A stretch of DNA of 64,000 bases. Source: Litsea cubeba (taxonomy: Eukaryota; Streptophyta; Magnoliopsida; Laurales; Lauraceae). Below are positions 23,225 to 33,848 of this stretch, piece after piece. The stretch spans positions 36,695,805 to 36,759,804 of the forward strand of contig CM022951.1 in assembly GCA_012931725.1 (NCBI GenBank), written 5' to 3'. The notes beneath the pieces are model-generated. The model ran no database searches. It was not told the DNA's origin and was given only the letters and a program-made list of their open reading frames with translations. Both the position numbers and the translations under genes were made by a program. Every line of letters begins with the position of its first letter. Position 1 is the first letter of the stretch.

Positions 23225-23410
23225 GCGGTCGACCGGCCAAGGGGCCCGGTCGACGGGTAACATTGAGTCAGGTTCTCTGGAGCCTGACAAATTTACTGTT
23301 CCCATTTCTTACTTACACATGCCCGATCGACTGGGCATGAAGGATGTTGACCTGCGGGTCGACCGGACCTTCTTTGTGGGAGGACGACCAGCCAAGGGCG
23401 GGGTCAACCG
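23225..23410. repeat. GGTCGACCGG palindrome cluster
   Basis: Five or six copies of GGTCGACCGG or near variants (CCGATCGACTGG, GGTCAACCGG) lie in 190 bp, spaced by GGCCAAGGGG-like blocks. Confidence 0.7.
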
Positions 23411-24159
23411 GGGAAACTGCCCGGTACCTTTTTTAAGGGCCCTTTGACCCTTTTTTGGTTGGACTTAGGTGGAACTTCGGCTATCTTTTTGGACTCTTTT
23501 GACTATGTGTGAAGATGTTTTGAGCAGACGTCCTTCAAGGTTAATGCAGTTGTATCGGGTTACAACCTATCTCAATCTTGAACGGTACGGGACAACGGGA
23601 TACCCCCCTTTATATCTATGCACGAAGATTGTTTGTTTGGGTATCGCGAACCCTATTCCTTTCGTTGACTGAGTATGGTTGTACAATGCATCGGGTTTAA
23701 CATTGTACCTAGGATTGGATTGTTCATCGCTTCTGATTCAGAACTGTACGTCTGGTACTGATCTACATGTTATGTACATGTTCTTTAGCTTCGTTTACTT
23801 TATTTTGGTTTGGGATCACTTGATGAACCTAGGTGTTGAACTTAGGATCCCCTTTAATGTTCCGCTTGTTTTGATGATTGATAGAAGTGTTGAGGCTAGG
23901 TGGCTTTGATTGTAAAAGCTTGATGAGGACTACTTATGGTATTGATATTTGATGGTATTGATAATTAAAGAAGCTTGCTTGTTCTGTCTTGATCTTGATT
24001 TGATAAATGGCAAGTAGTCTCTCTTTTGGTTAATAAATCTTATTCACGCAAGAAAACCTAGCCCCTCATTATTATTTGTCTAGGAATCCTTGTGTCAGGC
24101 ACCACTCAGCTGTATATTGCCCAATACAGATGGGGCACCATCTGTGTGAGGACTTTGAT

Positions 24160-24335
24160 GAACGTTTGCCCAGTACGACTTGTTACTTGATGGATATTGC
24201 TTGTTTGCCGGGTCATTAACGTGCCTTGTTGCTGAGTTTACACTCATGCCTTGTTGCCAGGTTGTTATCCCATGCCTTATTGCCAGGCTTTAATCCTGTG
24301 CCTTGTTCCCAGGTATATCTTGTGCCTTGGTTTCC
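24160..24335. repeat. Tandem repeat, unit about 28 bp
   Basis: Copies of TGCCTTGTTGCCAGG with short spacers (at about 24222, 24247, 24274 and 24299), and related TTGCCGGG and TTGCCCAG forms just before. Confidence 0.75.
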
Positions 24336-24996
24336 CCACCACAACTCAATGTGAGTATGGGAGGGCAATACTATCCCATGGTAATTAGCATATGTGGACC
24401 GCCTATCTTACTAGATGTTTATGTTAGATTGATTATGATTCGAATGCTATGCATTTCTTACGATCAGAATGCTATGCATGTCCTATGATCTTGTCTATCG
24501 TTTACTCTGATTCGTTCTCTGCCTACCGACCATCGTGTTTGATGCTACTCTTGGTGCATAGGTACCGGGTACATTTACCTTTGGGAAAGTTGAGGCATTA
24601 CCTCAGGCAGTTTAGCCTGATGGTGAGTACGAGTTATGTGTCGACGGTATTGTCATCGTGACCAGCACACGAGTGCCTTCATACTTTGGTTAGTTTGTAT
24701 TTATTCTCTTTTGACTTAGGTTTTGATAGAAGTCATTAATTAATATACTTTTGTTATCTTTTGCTAAACTTAAACTATAGAAAAGAAAGATGTGCATACT
24801 CCAGAATGTTATATTGTACCATTTGTTAATCATGATGTTTCGCTGTGTTTTATGGCTACCGAGGAAATATTTATACCTCACCGCGGACTTCGATCCTATG
24901 GGACACGATTAAGGCTGTGTTGTTATCTATGTTGAAAAATTTTAATTAGCCCTAATCTCACGCATTAACCCCGATTTCACTTTTGGGGGTGTGACA

Positions 24997-25515
24997 GAAA
25001 GTGTCAGCACTCATCCCTAGGAGTTCTGTGAGTTCAAGTAGGAAGGCATGTTAAGATAAGAACCATTGAAATCCAAACCACTTATCTTCCAGTTGGGAGC
25101 CAATTGGTCATGACATTGTCCCACTAGGGGAAAGGTTCTAGATTAGCATACATGAAGGCCGGTATCTTATAAAAAGGGGAAAGCATCCTCGTTGAGAAAA
25201 CCGAAACTCAATGGCAAAAAAATACCATGTTCATACTGCTATTAATTAGAATGAGTGGATTGCATATTTTGAGTACAACAAATCTTACAATGTGGTTTAT
25301 ACTAGGATAACTTTCAGTCTTGCTGCCACTTATTCATGGATAATGGGTGACATGACCTTCTAAAGATTTTTTTTTATCTACCCGCTTATGAATGAGAGAG
25401 CTATTTCATTGTTAAATGAAATGATCATGCACTATAGAGTTTAATGACATGATGTTTCCACCAGTATTTCTGGGTTTTCAAAACACTTTCGCAACTCCAT
25501 TTGATAAATTGGATG
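24997..25515. other. Unassigned non-coding stretch
   Basis: I see no gene, repeat or terminus. It may be intron or flank of the receptor-kinase locus. I looked for kinase exon motifs on the minus strand and found none. Confidence 0.4.
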
Positions 25516-26707
25516 ATTAATGAAAGTCCGGGATCTTAACCCTAGAGGGGGGGGGGTAAATAGGGTGATCTGTACTTAATGACTAATTCTGCCCAATTTT
25601 AATTTCTTTAAAATAAACTGGTCACATGTGATGATTATGACAATAGATGCGGAAGAGAAACAAATCAATCACCACAACCCAATCACCATAACACAAGGAT
25701 TTATAGTGGTTCGGCCTCAATGCCTACATCCACTACCGGCTTGTGTATCCAACACCCCACCGGATTTCCACTATTATGCTTTTCAAAAGGCTAAGCAATA
25801 ACCTCTACAATATGCTTTCCAAGGATAAGCAATAACCTTACAATGATGTTTTTCTAGGCTATACAACAACCCTTACACTATGCTTTTATATGGCTAAGCA
25901 ATAACCTTACAAGCAAATGATTACTCTCAAAGAAAGTGTCTTGACAAAACACTCTAAGAGATTACAATTAAGCTCAAATGAAATTGCCTCTAAATAGGCG
26001 AATATGAAAATGAAAAGCTAACTCACACAACACTATAAGTAATGCGAAGATGAATGCTCATGAAGTGTGTGAGTGAATACTTCAATCAAGTTGAAAATGA
26101 AGGCTCAATCAATTTATGCTAAAAGCATTTAAAAGTTTAATGCACATAAAAAGGTATGATTGAAGTAATCTGCAAATCACATGTACCAAATACAAACTTG
26201 TAGAAGATATGAAAAACAAGGGTTCACAAGTTGTATGAAATAATTTAGTCTAAACATGTGATGCATGTGCAATGTTGTTTTCAAAACCAAATTAATTCAA
26301 CAAAGGTTTAAATGTATGAAATCAACAAGGAAAGATTCAAAACAAGTTAATGAATCATGACATAAAAGAAATCAAAGATTTTGGCAATGCATGATTAACA
26401 AAGTTTATAAAACAAACTTGTTTTAAATCAAGGTGAAGAATCCTATGACTTAAATCAAAGATTAAGGAAGTAGAGGATTCAACACATCATAGTTTATATG
26501 CTTAAAAATATTTACCAATAGTTTAGACAAAGCATAAAACATATAAGCAAGGAAATTAAAGCTTACTAGAGTTTAAATTCTTGAGATCAAGCTTTAGCTT
26601 TTCCTTTGGACCACACAAGCTTCCTTAGTTCATTCCCTTTGCTTAGGCATCAAAAACATCAACAAAGGCCTCTATTCTCATCATCTTTTCTCTTGGAATG
26701 AACTTGC

Positions 26708-26715
26708 TTTTTATA
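26708..26715 (-). promoter_or_regulatory. TATA box, 3' LTR
   Basis: TATAAAAA on the minus strand, directly downstream of the palindrome array in transcription order. The 5' LTR copy is at 32924-32931. Confidence 0.6.
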
Positions 26716-26729
26716 GAAAAAGTGGTCCA

Positions 26730-27080
26730 ACGGATGCCTGTCGGTCAACCGATAACTAGCCGTCGGTTGACCGATGGCTCAACGGTCATATGCAACGGTC
26801 ATATCTTTTAAAGTTCACCTGACCCTTTTGCATTCGTCGGTTGACCGTCCTTCATCGGTTGACCGATGAGGAACCGACAGCCGAGCCGATAGCACACTGA
26901 TCATGAAAAAAGGTACCGTCTGTTTTTGGAACCGATGAGTCTCGGTCTGAGATTTTATGCACTATCGGTGGACCGATGTGAACCGATAGGCTGACCGATG
27001 GGAACCGATGGAGTTATCGGTTCACCTTGGTTCACTTGTGGGTCGACCGATGGGGACCGATGTCTTGACCGACAGACTGG
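26730..27080. repeat. TCGGTNNACCGA palindrome array (3' LTR)
   Basis: Several 12-bp palindromes with half-sites TCGGT and ACCGA and a varying centre (CA, TG, GG), plus many single half-sites (ACCGATGG). The 5' LTR has the same array (32945-33290). Two more full sites with centres CC and CG lie in the interior near 29708-29750. Repeated LTR palindromes are known for Sireviruses. Confidence 0.85.
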
Positions 27081-27348
27081 TCAGGTCAATTTTCTGAATA
27101 TCTGAAGTTTTGAGAAATGAACTTTTTGAAATGATTTAAAAACTCAGATTTGAAGGGTGTCCTTTTGCATTGTAAACATGATTAAAATCAAGGTTCAAAT
27201 AAACCAAAACAAAGTTTTAAATCAAAACATGAGTAGGTTGTGTTAAAAGATGATTTTCAAGAAGAAATATGTGGAATGAAAATGAACCTTATGATATGAC
27301 TGTTATGCAAATGCAAGACATCAAATTGCAAATACTTAGGGTCTAACA

Positions 27349-27640
27349 ATCTCCCCCTTTGCAATTTGATGGCAAATAACACTCAACCACTCATTAAAAC
27401 TATCAGCTCATCACCATTTGTCCAATCCACTTCTTCTTACTTCAGCTCCCCCAATGTTCTTGCTCTCCCCCATAGTTCATAATCTGCTCCTTCTTTTTTT
27501 TTTTTTTTTTAATGTCCTTGCTCTCCCCCATTGTTCTAGCAATGGTGTCCTTGCTTCAACTCCTCTTTTTCTTCTTTAGTCTTCATCTCCCACTTAGTCT
27601 TTATGTTTCTTCTTCTTCTCCCCCATTGACATCAAATTGC
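27349..27640 (-). other. Multiple polypurine tracts
   Basis: The PPT proper (AAAGGGGGAG, 27351-27360) abuts the 3' LTR. At least four more minus-strand tracts of the type AATGGGGGAGAGC lie within 290 bp. Multiplied PPTs are a described Sirevirus feature. Confidence 0.8.
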
Positions 27641-27963
27641 TAAATAGTCTGCAAACAATACTCATGCAAACATATACCTTTCTCATAGCATAATTTTGAT
27701 ATCTTCAATGTGAAGGTAAGAAACAAGAAAAATATTTATGTAGATGGCACATGGATCAAAAGATGTCATTCAATATATAAAGATTTAAAAGTCTTACACT
27801 TTAACCAATGACATAGACATAAACATAACCATCCATTAACTGAAAATAGAAGTTTAAATGACAAAGTCTAAACTGATTATCCAGCCTTTTTCCCAATACA
27901 AAAGCACACCACCAATAATACACCAATTGAATCACAAAATGTGGTGATAGGAAAAGTTAGTTC

Positions 27964-29172
27964 CTAATCAGAATCTGGAGATGGAGGTGATGGAGATGGT
28001 GATCCAGCAACGTCATCCCTTCTGCAGCTTTTTGAGATCTTGGAGAGGTATTTGAACATTTTGTTGATTGTCTTGGATTGCTTCTTCTGTTTCCTCTTTA
28101 AGTAAGCTATATCTCTCTCCACATTTGCTTGCCAGTCAGAGGATGTGCCAGGGGAAGAAGGACCAGCAGTATGCCTTGAAGATGATGCACGAGCAGGAGG
28201 AGCTGGAGATCTTGGTATCTCCTGTCTCAAGGGAGGCTCTTGTGCTAGGGGAGGATCTTCTGCTATGGGGATTTGAGGATTTGGGATGAGATTCATTTGA
28301 TTCAGATTGGTTACTGAGAATGGAGCTTTGAAAATGGAGCTTTCTCCAGTAGGTATAGGAATACGAAACTGAAGAGCAATCTGAGTCATCAAGTACCCAT
28401 ACGGAATGGCATTCTTTTGTGCCAATGAGTTTCGAAATTTGATAATTGTATGGCAAATGAGAGAGGGTAGACAGATGGGAGTGCCAGTTACTACCTTAGA
28501 CCGGATACTAACCATGAAAGCTGTAAGCTCAGTCCTATTTCCACCTCTAGGATACACATTGTAAGTGAAAAGATTGTGAATAATCCTATTGATTGGAGTT
28601 AGGGAACTAATGGTTAGATGGTGTTTCTTTTGATCCCATTGACAGTTGAAGCCACATATGTCAATGGTGGCTTTGATCCTCTCATCCTCCGAAGGTGTAT
28701 CAGTCACATATGTTACTCCCGTAGGAGTACAAGGAATCCCCATTATCAGTCCTATTCTTTGAGGTGTGAATACTTCATCTCTATCCATAAAGGAAATGGT
28801 AAAAGAACAAGCATTGATAGAGTCATTTGTGCTTGTGATAGATGCATACAAGAATTTAACTATTGAAGGGTATGCAATATCACCCCAAAGAAGTATCCTC
28901 TCCCAACCCACTTGACCAAGCACATTGCTCAAGTTGAAACCCATGGAAGTAATCTTTTCCACGATTGTCCTCCTTTCCACTACAACATTCCTCCTTTGAA
29001 GACTTTGTAAGATATTTGAGTCAAGTCTCAAATTGGTTGAAGGAGGAGGGGGTGACGGAGATGAGCTTTCATTCCCACTATCTTCTATAGGTCTGCTAGA
29101 AGAGGCTGTGGCCTTTCCCATCTTTATAGGGCGCCTAGGAGTAGCCTTCTTGGTTCTAGGAGGCATTTTCAC
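27964..29172 (-). CDS. Env-position ORF with plant-transposon-type domain
   Basis: An intact 402-aa ORF immediately upstream of the PPTs, where Sireviruses carry an env-like gene. The N-terminus is basic (MKMPPRTKKATPRR). Residues about 55-280 resemble the domain annotated as putative plant transposon protein: GQVGWERILLWGDIAYPSIV, FMDRDEVFTPQRIGLIMGIP, LTPINRIIHNLF, ICHTIIKFRN. A proline/serine-rich segment follows (about 300-345), then a basic, possibly coiled stretch (KRKQKKQSKTINKMFKYLSK) and a PSPSPPSPDSD tail. I see no signal peptide or membrane span, so it does not look like a working envelope. Function unknown. It is free of stops although it is not needed for any known step. Confidence 0.85.
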   Translation of the reverse strand: MKMPPRTKKATPRRPIKMGKATASSSRPIEDSGNESSSPSPPPPSTNLRLDSNILQSLQRRNVVVERRTIVEKITSMGFNLSNVLGQVGWERILLWGDIAYPSIVKFLYASITSTNDSINACSFTISFMDRDEVFTPQRIGLIMGIPCTPTGVTYVTDTPSEDERIKATIDICGFNCQWDQKKHHLTISSLTPINRIIHNLFTYNVYPRGGNRTELTAFMVSIRSKVVTGTPICLPSLICHTIIKFRNSLAQKNAIPYGYLMTQIALQFRIPIPTGESSIFKAPFSVTNLNQMNLIPNPQIPIAEDPPLAQEPPLRQEIPRSPAPPARASSSRHTAGPSSPGTSSDWQANVERDIAYLKRKQKKQSKTINKMFKYLSKISKSCRRDDVAGSPSPSPPSPDSD

Positions 29173-30063
29173 AGATACTTGGTGTGCACAGTGGGGATAT
29201 GATAGAAAGATTTGAAATTTTAGAGAATGATTGTGGATTAAGATTTAGGAAGATTGAATTCAATGTTACCTGAATCAACCTTGGAGGGGAACAAGGACAG
29301 ATGATCAAATCTGAATAAGACACATGTGGTTGGGTTTCTCAAAATGGAGCACAACAGCTTGGAGAGACCGACCACGTTTTTGAGAGCTTGGGAGGCTTGG
29401 CTGAAGCTCAGTAGTTCTCTTAGGATCTTGGAGAAGTTTGCACAGAGTGTCTTCACGTTTTGGAGAGGGAATCAGTCACGCACAGCAGCCAAGAAGATGA
29501 ACAGTGCAGGCTTCTGACATTGAAATCAGATTCGGAGGATGCCCAATCGATGCTTGCTAATGATCAATGTTTGAAAATGAATGAGGATCTCACTCTTGGA
29601 GAAGGAGAACCAGCAGACACAGCAACCTAGGGCTTTGGAGACGAAGCAGGAAGAAACAGAACAGAAAGGAAGATTTCTGCGCGCAGGGTTTTTAACCGAG
29701 GCACTGCTTCATCGGTCCACCGATGACTTAAGTATCGGTCGACCGATAGATGTAGAAAAGTGGGCTAATCCACTGAATTAGCCTTCTTAGCTAATGATCA
29801 TTGCTTAGTGTGTTTTATGATTGATTTAACTTATGAAGAACAATTTTTAGATCATCAAAATTTTAGATTTAAATTGATCAAACACATGCATTTTCATATC
29901 AAGTACCTTTTGGGTTCAAAAATGCGTTTTCAAAAATTAATTTACAGACAATTTGAAATTCTAAACATATAGAGAATACCCAGAAAGATTGGACCATATA
30001 GACTTAGGACCAACTAGACATGTAACTTAAGAGAGTGAGTTGGTCCAATCTAATTACTAGGCC
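29173..30063. other. Spacer between the two Sirevirus ORFs
   Basis: About 890 bp where pol would be expected. I see no pol motif in any frame. It contains two TCGGTNNACCGA palindromes near 29708-29750. Confidence 0.8.
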
Positions 30064-31635
30064 TTAGTATTTTTCTAATAGCCTAACCTTAGGTATCCAT
30101 CTAAGGTTTTGAGCCTTTGAGCCTATGGTTGAGATTTCACCAACTATAGGAGATAAATATAGGTTTCTTTTAGACTTGACATCATATCTTTGAGTTTTGA
30201 CAACTTTATACTTAGATTGATGATTAGTCTTTGGTAGTTGGTGTTCAACTTTCTTTTTGTTCTTCTCATTTCTTTTAGCTTTTCCTCCCTCTTTTTGTCT
30301 TTTGAATTTTAATTTTAATCTTTCAACCTTTTTCAAAAGTTCTTTCATTTCCAAGGTTAATGGAGGGAAGGTGTGAGGTTTCTTATTGATAGATTTGTTT
30401 TGACCAATTTTTGCTTGTTTAGTCCTTTTAAAATCTATCTCTGAAGACTCTTGTTGAAATGGTTTGACTTGTTTGAACTTTCTAGAATCTTCCTTTGATT
30501 TAGATGCCTTAACCATCATAGAATTAGATTTTCCATTTTTAGGTTCATAGATGGATTTGGACAAATGACTTTTTCTTAATTTGCACTCAAATTTGAAATG
30601 CCCTTCATTACCACAATAATGACATTTTGTTTTGGGCAAAGTAGAGTGAGTGCTAGAGATTGAGGACTCACCTTTCACAAATGTGTTGGTGAAATTTGGG
30701 TCATGTGTAATATACTTATTGAATCCAAGACCCGTCCTATCTCTTTGTGATTTACCCAATCTAAATAATTTTTCAAATTTCTCTTCTCCTTGGGTAAATT
30801 TGCACTCATACTTTTGTTTGTGAGTTTCAAGTTGAGTGACTTGATTTTTAAGAATTGAATTTTCAAGTTTAACTTTTGTAAGTTCAATTCCAATTCCATT
30901 AAACTTGTTTACCTTTTCATAAGCAAGTTTTAATTCAAGTTCGAGTTTATTGACATTAGATCCAAGTTGTAAAGTTTTTATATTACTTTGAGTATTGGAT
31001 AAATTTTCTTTGGTGGTTATTAACTTGGATTCAAGGTTGACAATGTCTTCAACTTGATTTTTTATATGATCACTTAGAGTTGAATTTTCTTTGGTAAGTC
31101 CATCACAACTTATCTTAGATACATTTAATTCATCTTGAAGATTTAACAAATTATCTTTAGAAATTTTTAATTTGGATTCTAAATGGATAATGTTCTCATC
31201 TTGTCTTTTTAATGTATTTCTTAGATTTATATTTTCTTTATTTAACTCATTATGACTAAATTTTATTTCATTTAGTTCATCTTGAGCATTTGATAGGTTG
31301 TGCAAAGTGATCATGAACTTAGAGTCTAGGCATTGAATTACTTCTTCTTTCTCTCTAAGTTCATCTTTTGAAGTGTCAATTTCCTTGTTTAATCTTTTAG
31401 ATTCTTCTTTTAAACTTTTGTTGTTCTTATCAAGCTTTAGGAACAATGTATATAGTTCATTATAAGCATGTTGAAGGTCATCTTCATATTCATTTTCTTC
31501 TTCTTTTAACTCATCTTGGGATTCATTAATTTCAATGTTTGTATCTCCAATAGATGGAAGAGATGGTGGTCTAGAAGAATCTACAAGGGAATGCACAACA
31601 TTTAACATAGTGAACTCCATTTTTATGATTTTCAT
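30064..31635 (-). CDS. Gag-like protein of the pol-less Sirevirus
   Basis: An intact 523-aa ORF starting about 100 bp after the PBS. A long coiled coil (about residues 40-300) shows repeated DELN, KENSTL and NLESKL heptad-like blocks. It is followed by a CCHC zinc knuckle CHYCGNEGHFKFEC (about 347-360) and a lysine-rich tail to a final RWIPKV segment. This matches the C-terminal half of Sirevirus gag. The N-terminal half normally present is missing, and ATG codons lie just before the coiled coil. It would bind RNA and form particles with a helper gag. The frame is free of stops, which fits the young insertion. Confidence 0.85.
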   Translation of the reverse strand: MKIIKMEFTMLNVVHSLVDSSRPPSLPSIGDTNIEINESQDELKEEENEYEDDLQHAYNELYTLFLKLDKNNKSLKEESKRLNKEIDTSKDELREKEEVIQCLDSKFMITLHNLSNAQDELNEIKFSHNELNKENINLRNTLKRQDENIIHLESKLKISKDNLLNLQDELNVSKISCDGLTKENSTLSDHIKNQVEDIVNLESKLITTKENLSNTQSNIKTLQLGSNVNKLELELKLAYEKVNKFNGIGIELTKVKLENSILKNQVTQLETHKQKYECKFTQGEEKFEKLFRLGKSQRDRTGLGFNKYITHDPNFTNTFVKGESSISSTHSTLPKTKCHYCGNEGHFKFECKLRKSHLSKSIYEPKNGKSNSMMVKASKSKEDSRKFKQVKPFQQESSEIDFKRTKQAKIGQNKSINKKPHTFPPLTLEMKELLKKVERLKLKFKRQKEGGKAKRNEKNKKKVEHQLPKTNHQSKYKVVKTQRYDVKSKRNLYLSPIVGEISTIGSKAQNLRWIPKVRLLEKY

Positions 31636-31721
31636 GAAAGCACAACACTAGGGTTTTAACTCTAGGTTTTTACACCTAATCAAGAGTTCCAAACACTTGA
31701 TCCTAAATATAGAGCAACCTT

Positions 31722-31733
31722 GCTCTGATACCA
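31722..31733 (-). other. PBS, initiator Met-tRNA
   Basis: TGGTATCAGAGC on the minus strand, 2 bp from the 5' LTR end. Confidence 0.95.
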
Positions 31734-31735
31734 AT

Positions 31736-33564
31736 TGAAAGTCCGGGATCTTAACCCTAGAGGGGGGGGGGGTGAATAGGGTGATCTGTACTTAATGACT
31801 AATTCTGCCCAATTTTAATTTCTTTAAAATAAACTAGTCACATGTGATGATTATGACAATAGATGCGGAAGAGAAACAAATCAATCACCACAACCCAATC
31901 ACCATAACACAAGGATTTATAGTGGTTCGGCCTCAATGCCTACATCCACTACCGGCTTGTGTATCCAACACCCCACCGGATTTCCACTATTATGATTTTC
32001 AAAAGGCTAAGCAATAACCTCTACAATATGCTTTCCAAGGATAAGCAATAACCTTACAATGATGTTTTTCTAGGCTATACAACAACCCTTACACTATGCT
32101 TTTATATGGCTAAGCAATAACCTTACAAGCAAATGATTACTCTCAAAGAAAGTGTCTTGACAAAACACTCTAAGAGATTACAATTAAGCTCAAATGAAAT
32201 TGCCTCTAAATAGGCGAATATGAAAATGAAAAGCTAACTCACACAACACTATAAGTAATGCGAAGATGAATGCTCATGAAGTGTGTGAGTGAATACTTCA
32301 ATCAAGTTGAAAATGAAGGCTCAATCAATTTATGCTAAAAGCATTTAAAAGTTTAATGCACATAAAAAGGTATGATTGAAGTAATCTGCAAATCACATGT
32401 ACCAAATACAAACTTGTAGAAGATATGAAAAACAAGGGTTCACAAGTTGTATGAAATAATTTAGTCTAAACATGTGATGCATGTGCAATGTTGTTTTCAA
32501 AACCAAATTAATTCAACAAAGGTTTAAATGTATGAAATCAACAAGGAAAGATTCAAAACAAGTTAATGAATCATGACATAAAAGAAATCAAAGATTTTGG
32601 CAATGCATGATTAACAAAGTTTATAAAACAAACTTGTTTTAAATCAAGGTGAAGAATCCTATGACTTAAATCAAAGATTAAGGAAGTAGAGGATTCAACA
32701 CATCATAGTTTATATGCTTAAAAATATTTACCAATAGTTTAGACAAAGCATAAAACATATAAGCAAGGAAATTAAAGCTTACTAGAGTTTAAATTCTTGA
32801 GATCAAGCTTTAGCTTTTCCTTTGGACCACACAAGCTTCCTTAGTTCATTCCCTTTGCTTAGGCATCAAAAACATCAACAAAGGCCTCTATTCTCATCAT
32901 CTTTTCTCTTGGAATGAACTTGCTTTTTATAGAAAAAGTGGTCCAACGGATGCCTGTCGGTCAACCGATAACTAGCCGTCGGTTGACCGATGGCTCAACG
33001 GTCATATGCAACGGTCATATCTTTTAAAGTTCACCTGACCCTTTTGCATTCGTCGGTTGACCGTCCTTCATCGGTTGACCGATGAGGAACCGACAGCCGA
33101 GCCGATAGCACACTGATCATGAAAAAAGGTACCGTCTGTTTTTGGAACCGATGAGTCTCGGTCTGAGATTTTATGCACTATCGGTGGACCGATGTGAACC
33201 GATAGGCTGACCGATGGGAACCGATGGAGTTATCGGTTCACCTTGGTTCACTTGTGGGTCGACCGATGGGGACCGATGTCTTGACCGACAGACTGGTCAG
33301 GTCAATTTTCTGAATATCTGAAGTTTTGAGAAATGAACTTTTTGAAATGATTTAAAAACTCAGATTTGAAGGGTGTCCTTTTGCATTGTAAACATGATTA
33401 AAATCAAGGTTCAAATCAACCAAAACAAAGTTTTAAATCAAAACATGAGTAGGTTGTGTTAAAAGATGATTTTCAAGAAGAAATATGTGGAATGAAAATG
33501 AACCTTATGATATGACTGTTATGCAAATGCAAGACATCAAATTGCAAATACTTAGGGTCTAACA
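31736..33564 (-). repeat. 5' LTR of the Sirevirus element
   Basis: 1829 bp, TG...CA on the minus strand, nearly identical to the 3' LTR. Flanking TSD ATTAA at 33565-33569. Confidence 0.95.
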
Positions 33565-33731
33565 ATTAAGACCTAACATGGTCATAATTTATAGCTATCA
33601 TCAATAAAAGAAAAAGAAGGGAGAAAATAATTTGTGCAACAGGTGCCACTGTCTAATCATTTGAGTATGTTGTCCCACAATCTAAGGGTGTTGTATATAT
33701 GAAAATATAAATTTTGAAGATGTAATATTAC
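33565..33731 (-). other. Receptor-kinase intron remnant
   Basis: 167 bp between the Sirevirus TSD and the splice donor of the transmembrane exon. No other feature seen. Confidence 0.6.
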
Positions 33732-33848
33732 CTTCCTCTTGGCTTTTCCTCAATCTTCTTCTTCGTCTCAAAATAAAAATTCCAAAAACAGATATTAAGC
33801 ACACAATTCCAATAGGAACTGCAATTTCAACTATCAAACCAGCCTTGT
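33732..33848 (-). pseudogene. LRR-VIII receptor kinase, transmembrane exon, 3' part
   Basis: On the minus strand the exon reads AGLIVEIAVPIGIVCLISVF then GIFILRRRRRLRKSQEE and stops at a GT donor (33730-33731). This is a single membrane span followed by a basic stop-transfer, as in LRR-VIII-2 kinases. The exon is cut by a Gypsy insertion after the codons for SSKKNK; the other part is 44399-44457. Kinase exons should lie at lower coordinates but none were recognised before the left edge. The TE splits a coding exon, so this allele is inactive. Confidence 0.85.

Larger units (their letters stand above)
23076..24996 (+). repeat. LTR end fragment, probably the rest of the first Gypsy 3' LTR
   Basis: Non-coding and ends in TTTTGGGGGTGTGACA, a typical chromovirus LTR terminus. 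It contains palindromes (23225-23410) and a tandem repeat (24160-24335). Position and ending make it the best candidate for the missing right part of the LTR that starts at 3574, which would then be about 4.1 kb long. An unrelated LTR fragment is possible. Confidence 0.5.
25521..27348 (-). repeat. 3' LTR of the Sirevirus element
   Basis: On the minus strand it starts TGTTAGACCCTAAG and ends GGACTTTCA. Nearly identical to 31736-33564. Confidence 0.95.
25521..33564 (-). mobile_element. Pol-less Sirevirus (Ty1/Copia) element
   Basis: An 8044-bp element flanked by TSD ATTAA (25516-25520 and 33565-33569). LTRs are 1828 and 1829 bp and differ at only a handful of sites, so the insertion is recent. 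The PBS is the initiator-Met type, the PPT region is multiplied, and the LTR carries repeated palindromes; these are Sirevirus traits. The interior has a gag-like ORF and an ORF in the env position, both open. Protease, integrase, RT and RNase H are all absent; only 890 bp separates the two ORFs. It must be mobilised in trans. Confidence 0.92.

Noticed and set aside
24997..25515. Possible kinase exon of the receptor gene
   Set aside because: No kinase subdomain motif (GxGxxG, HRD, DFG) on the minus strand.
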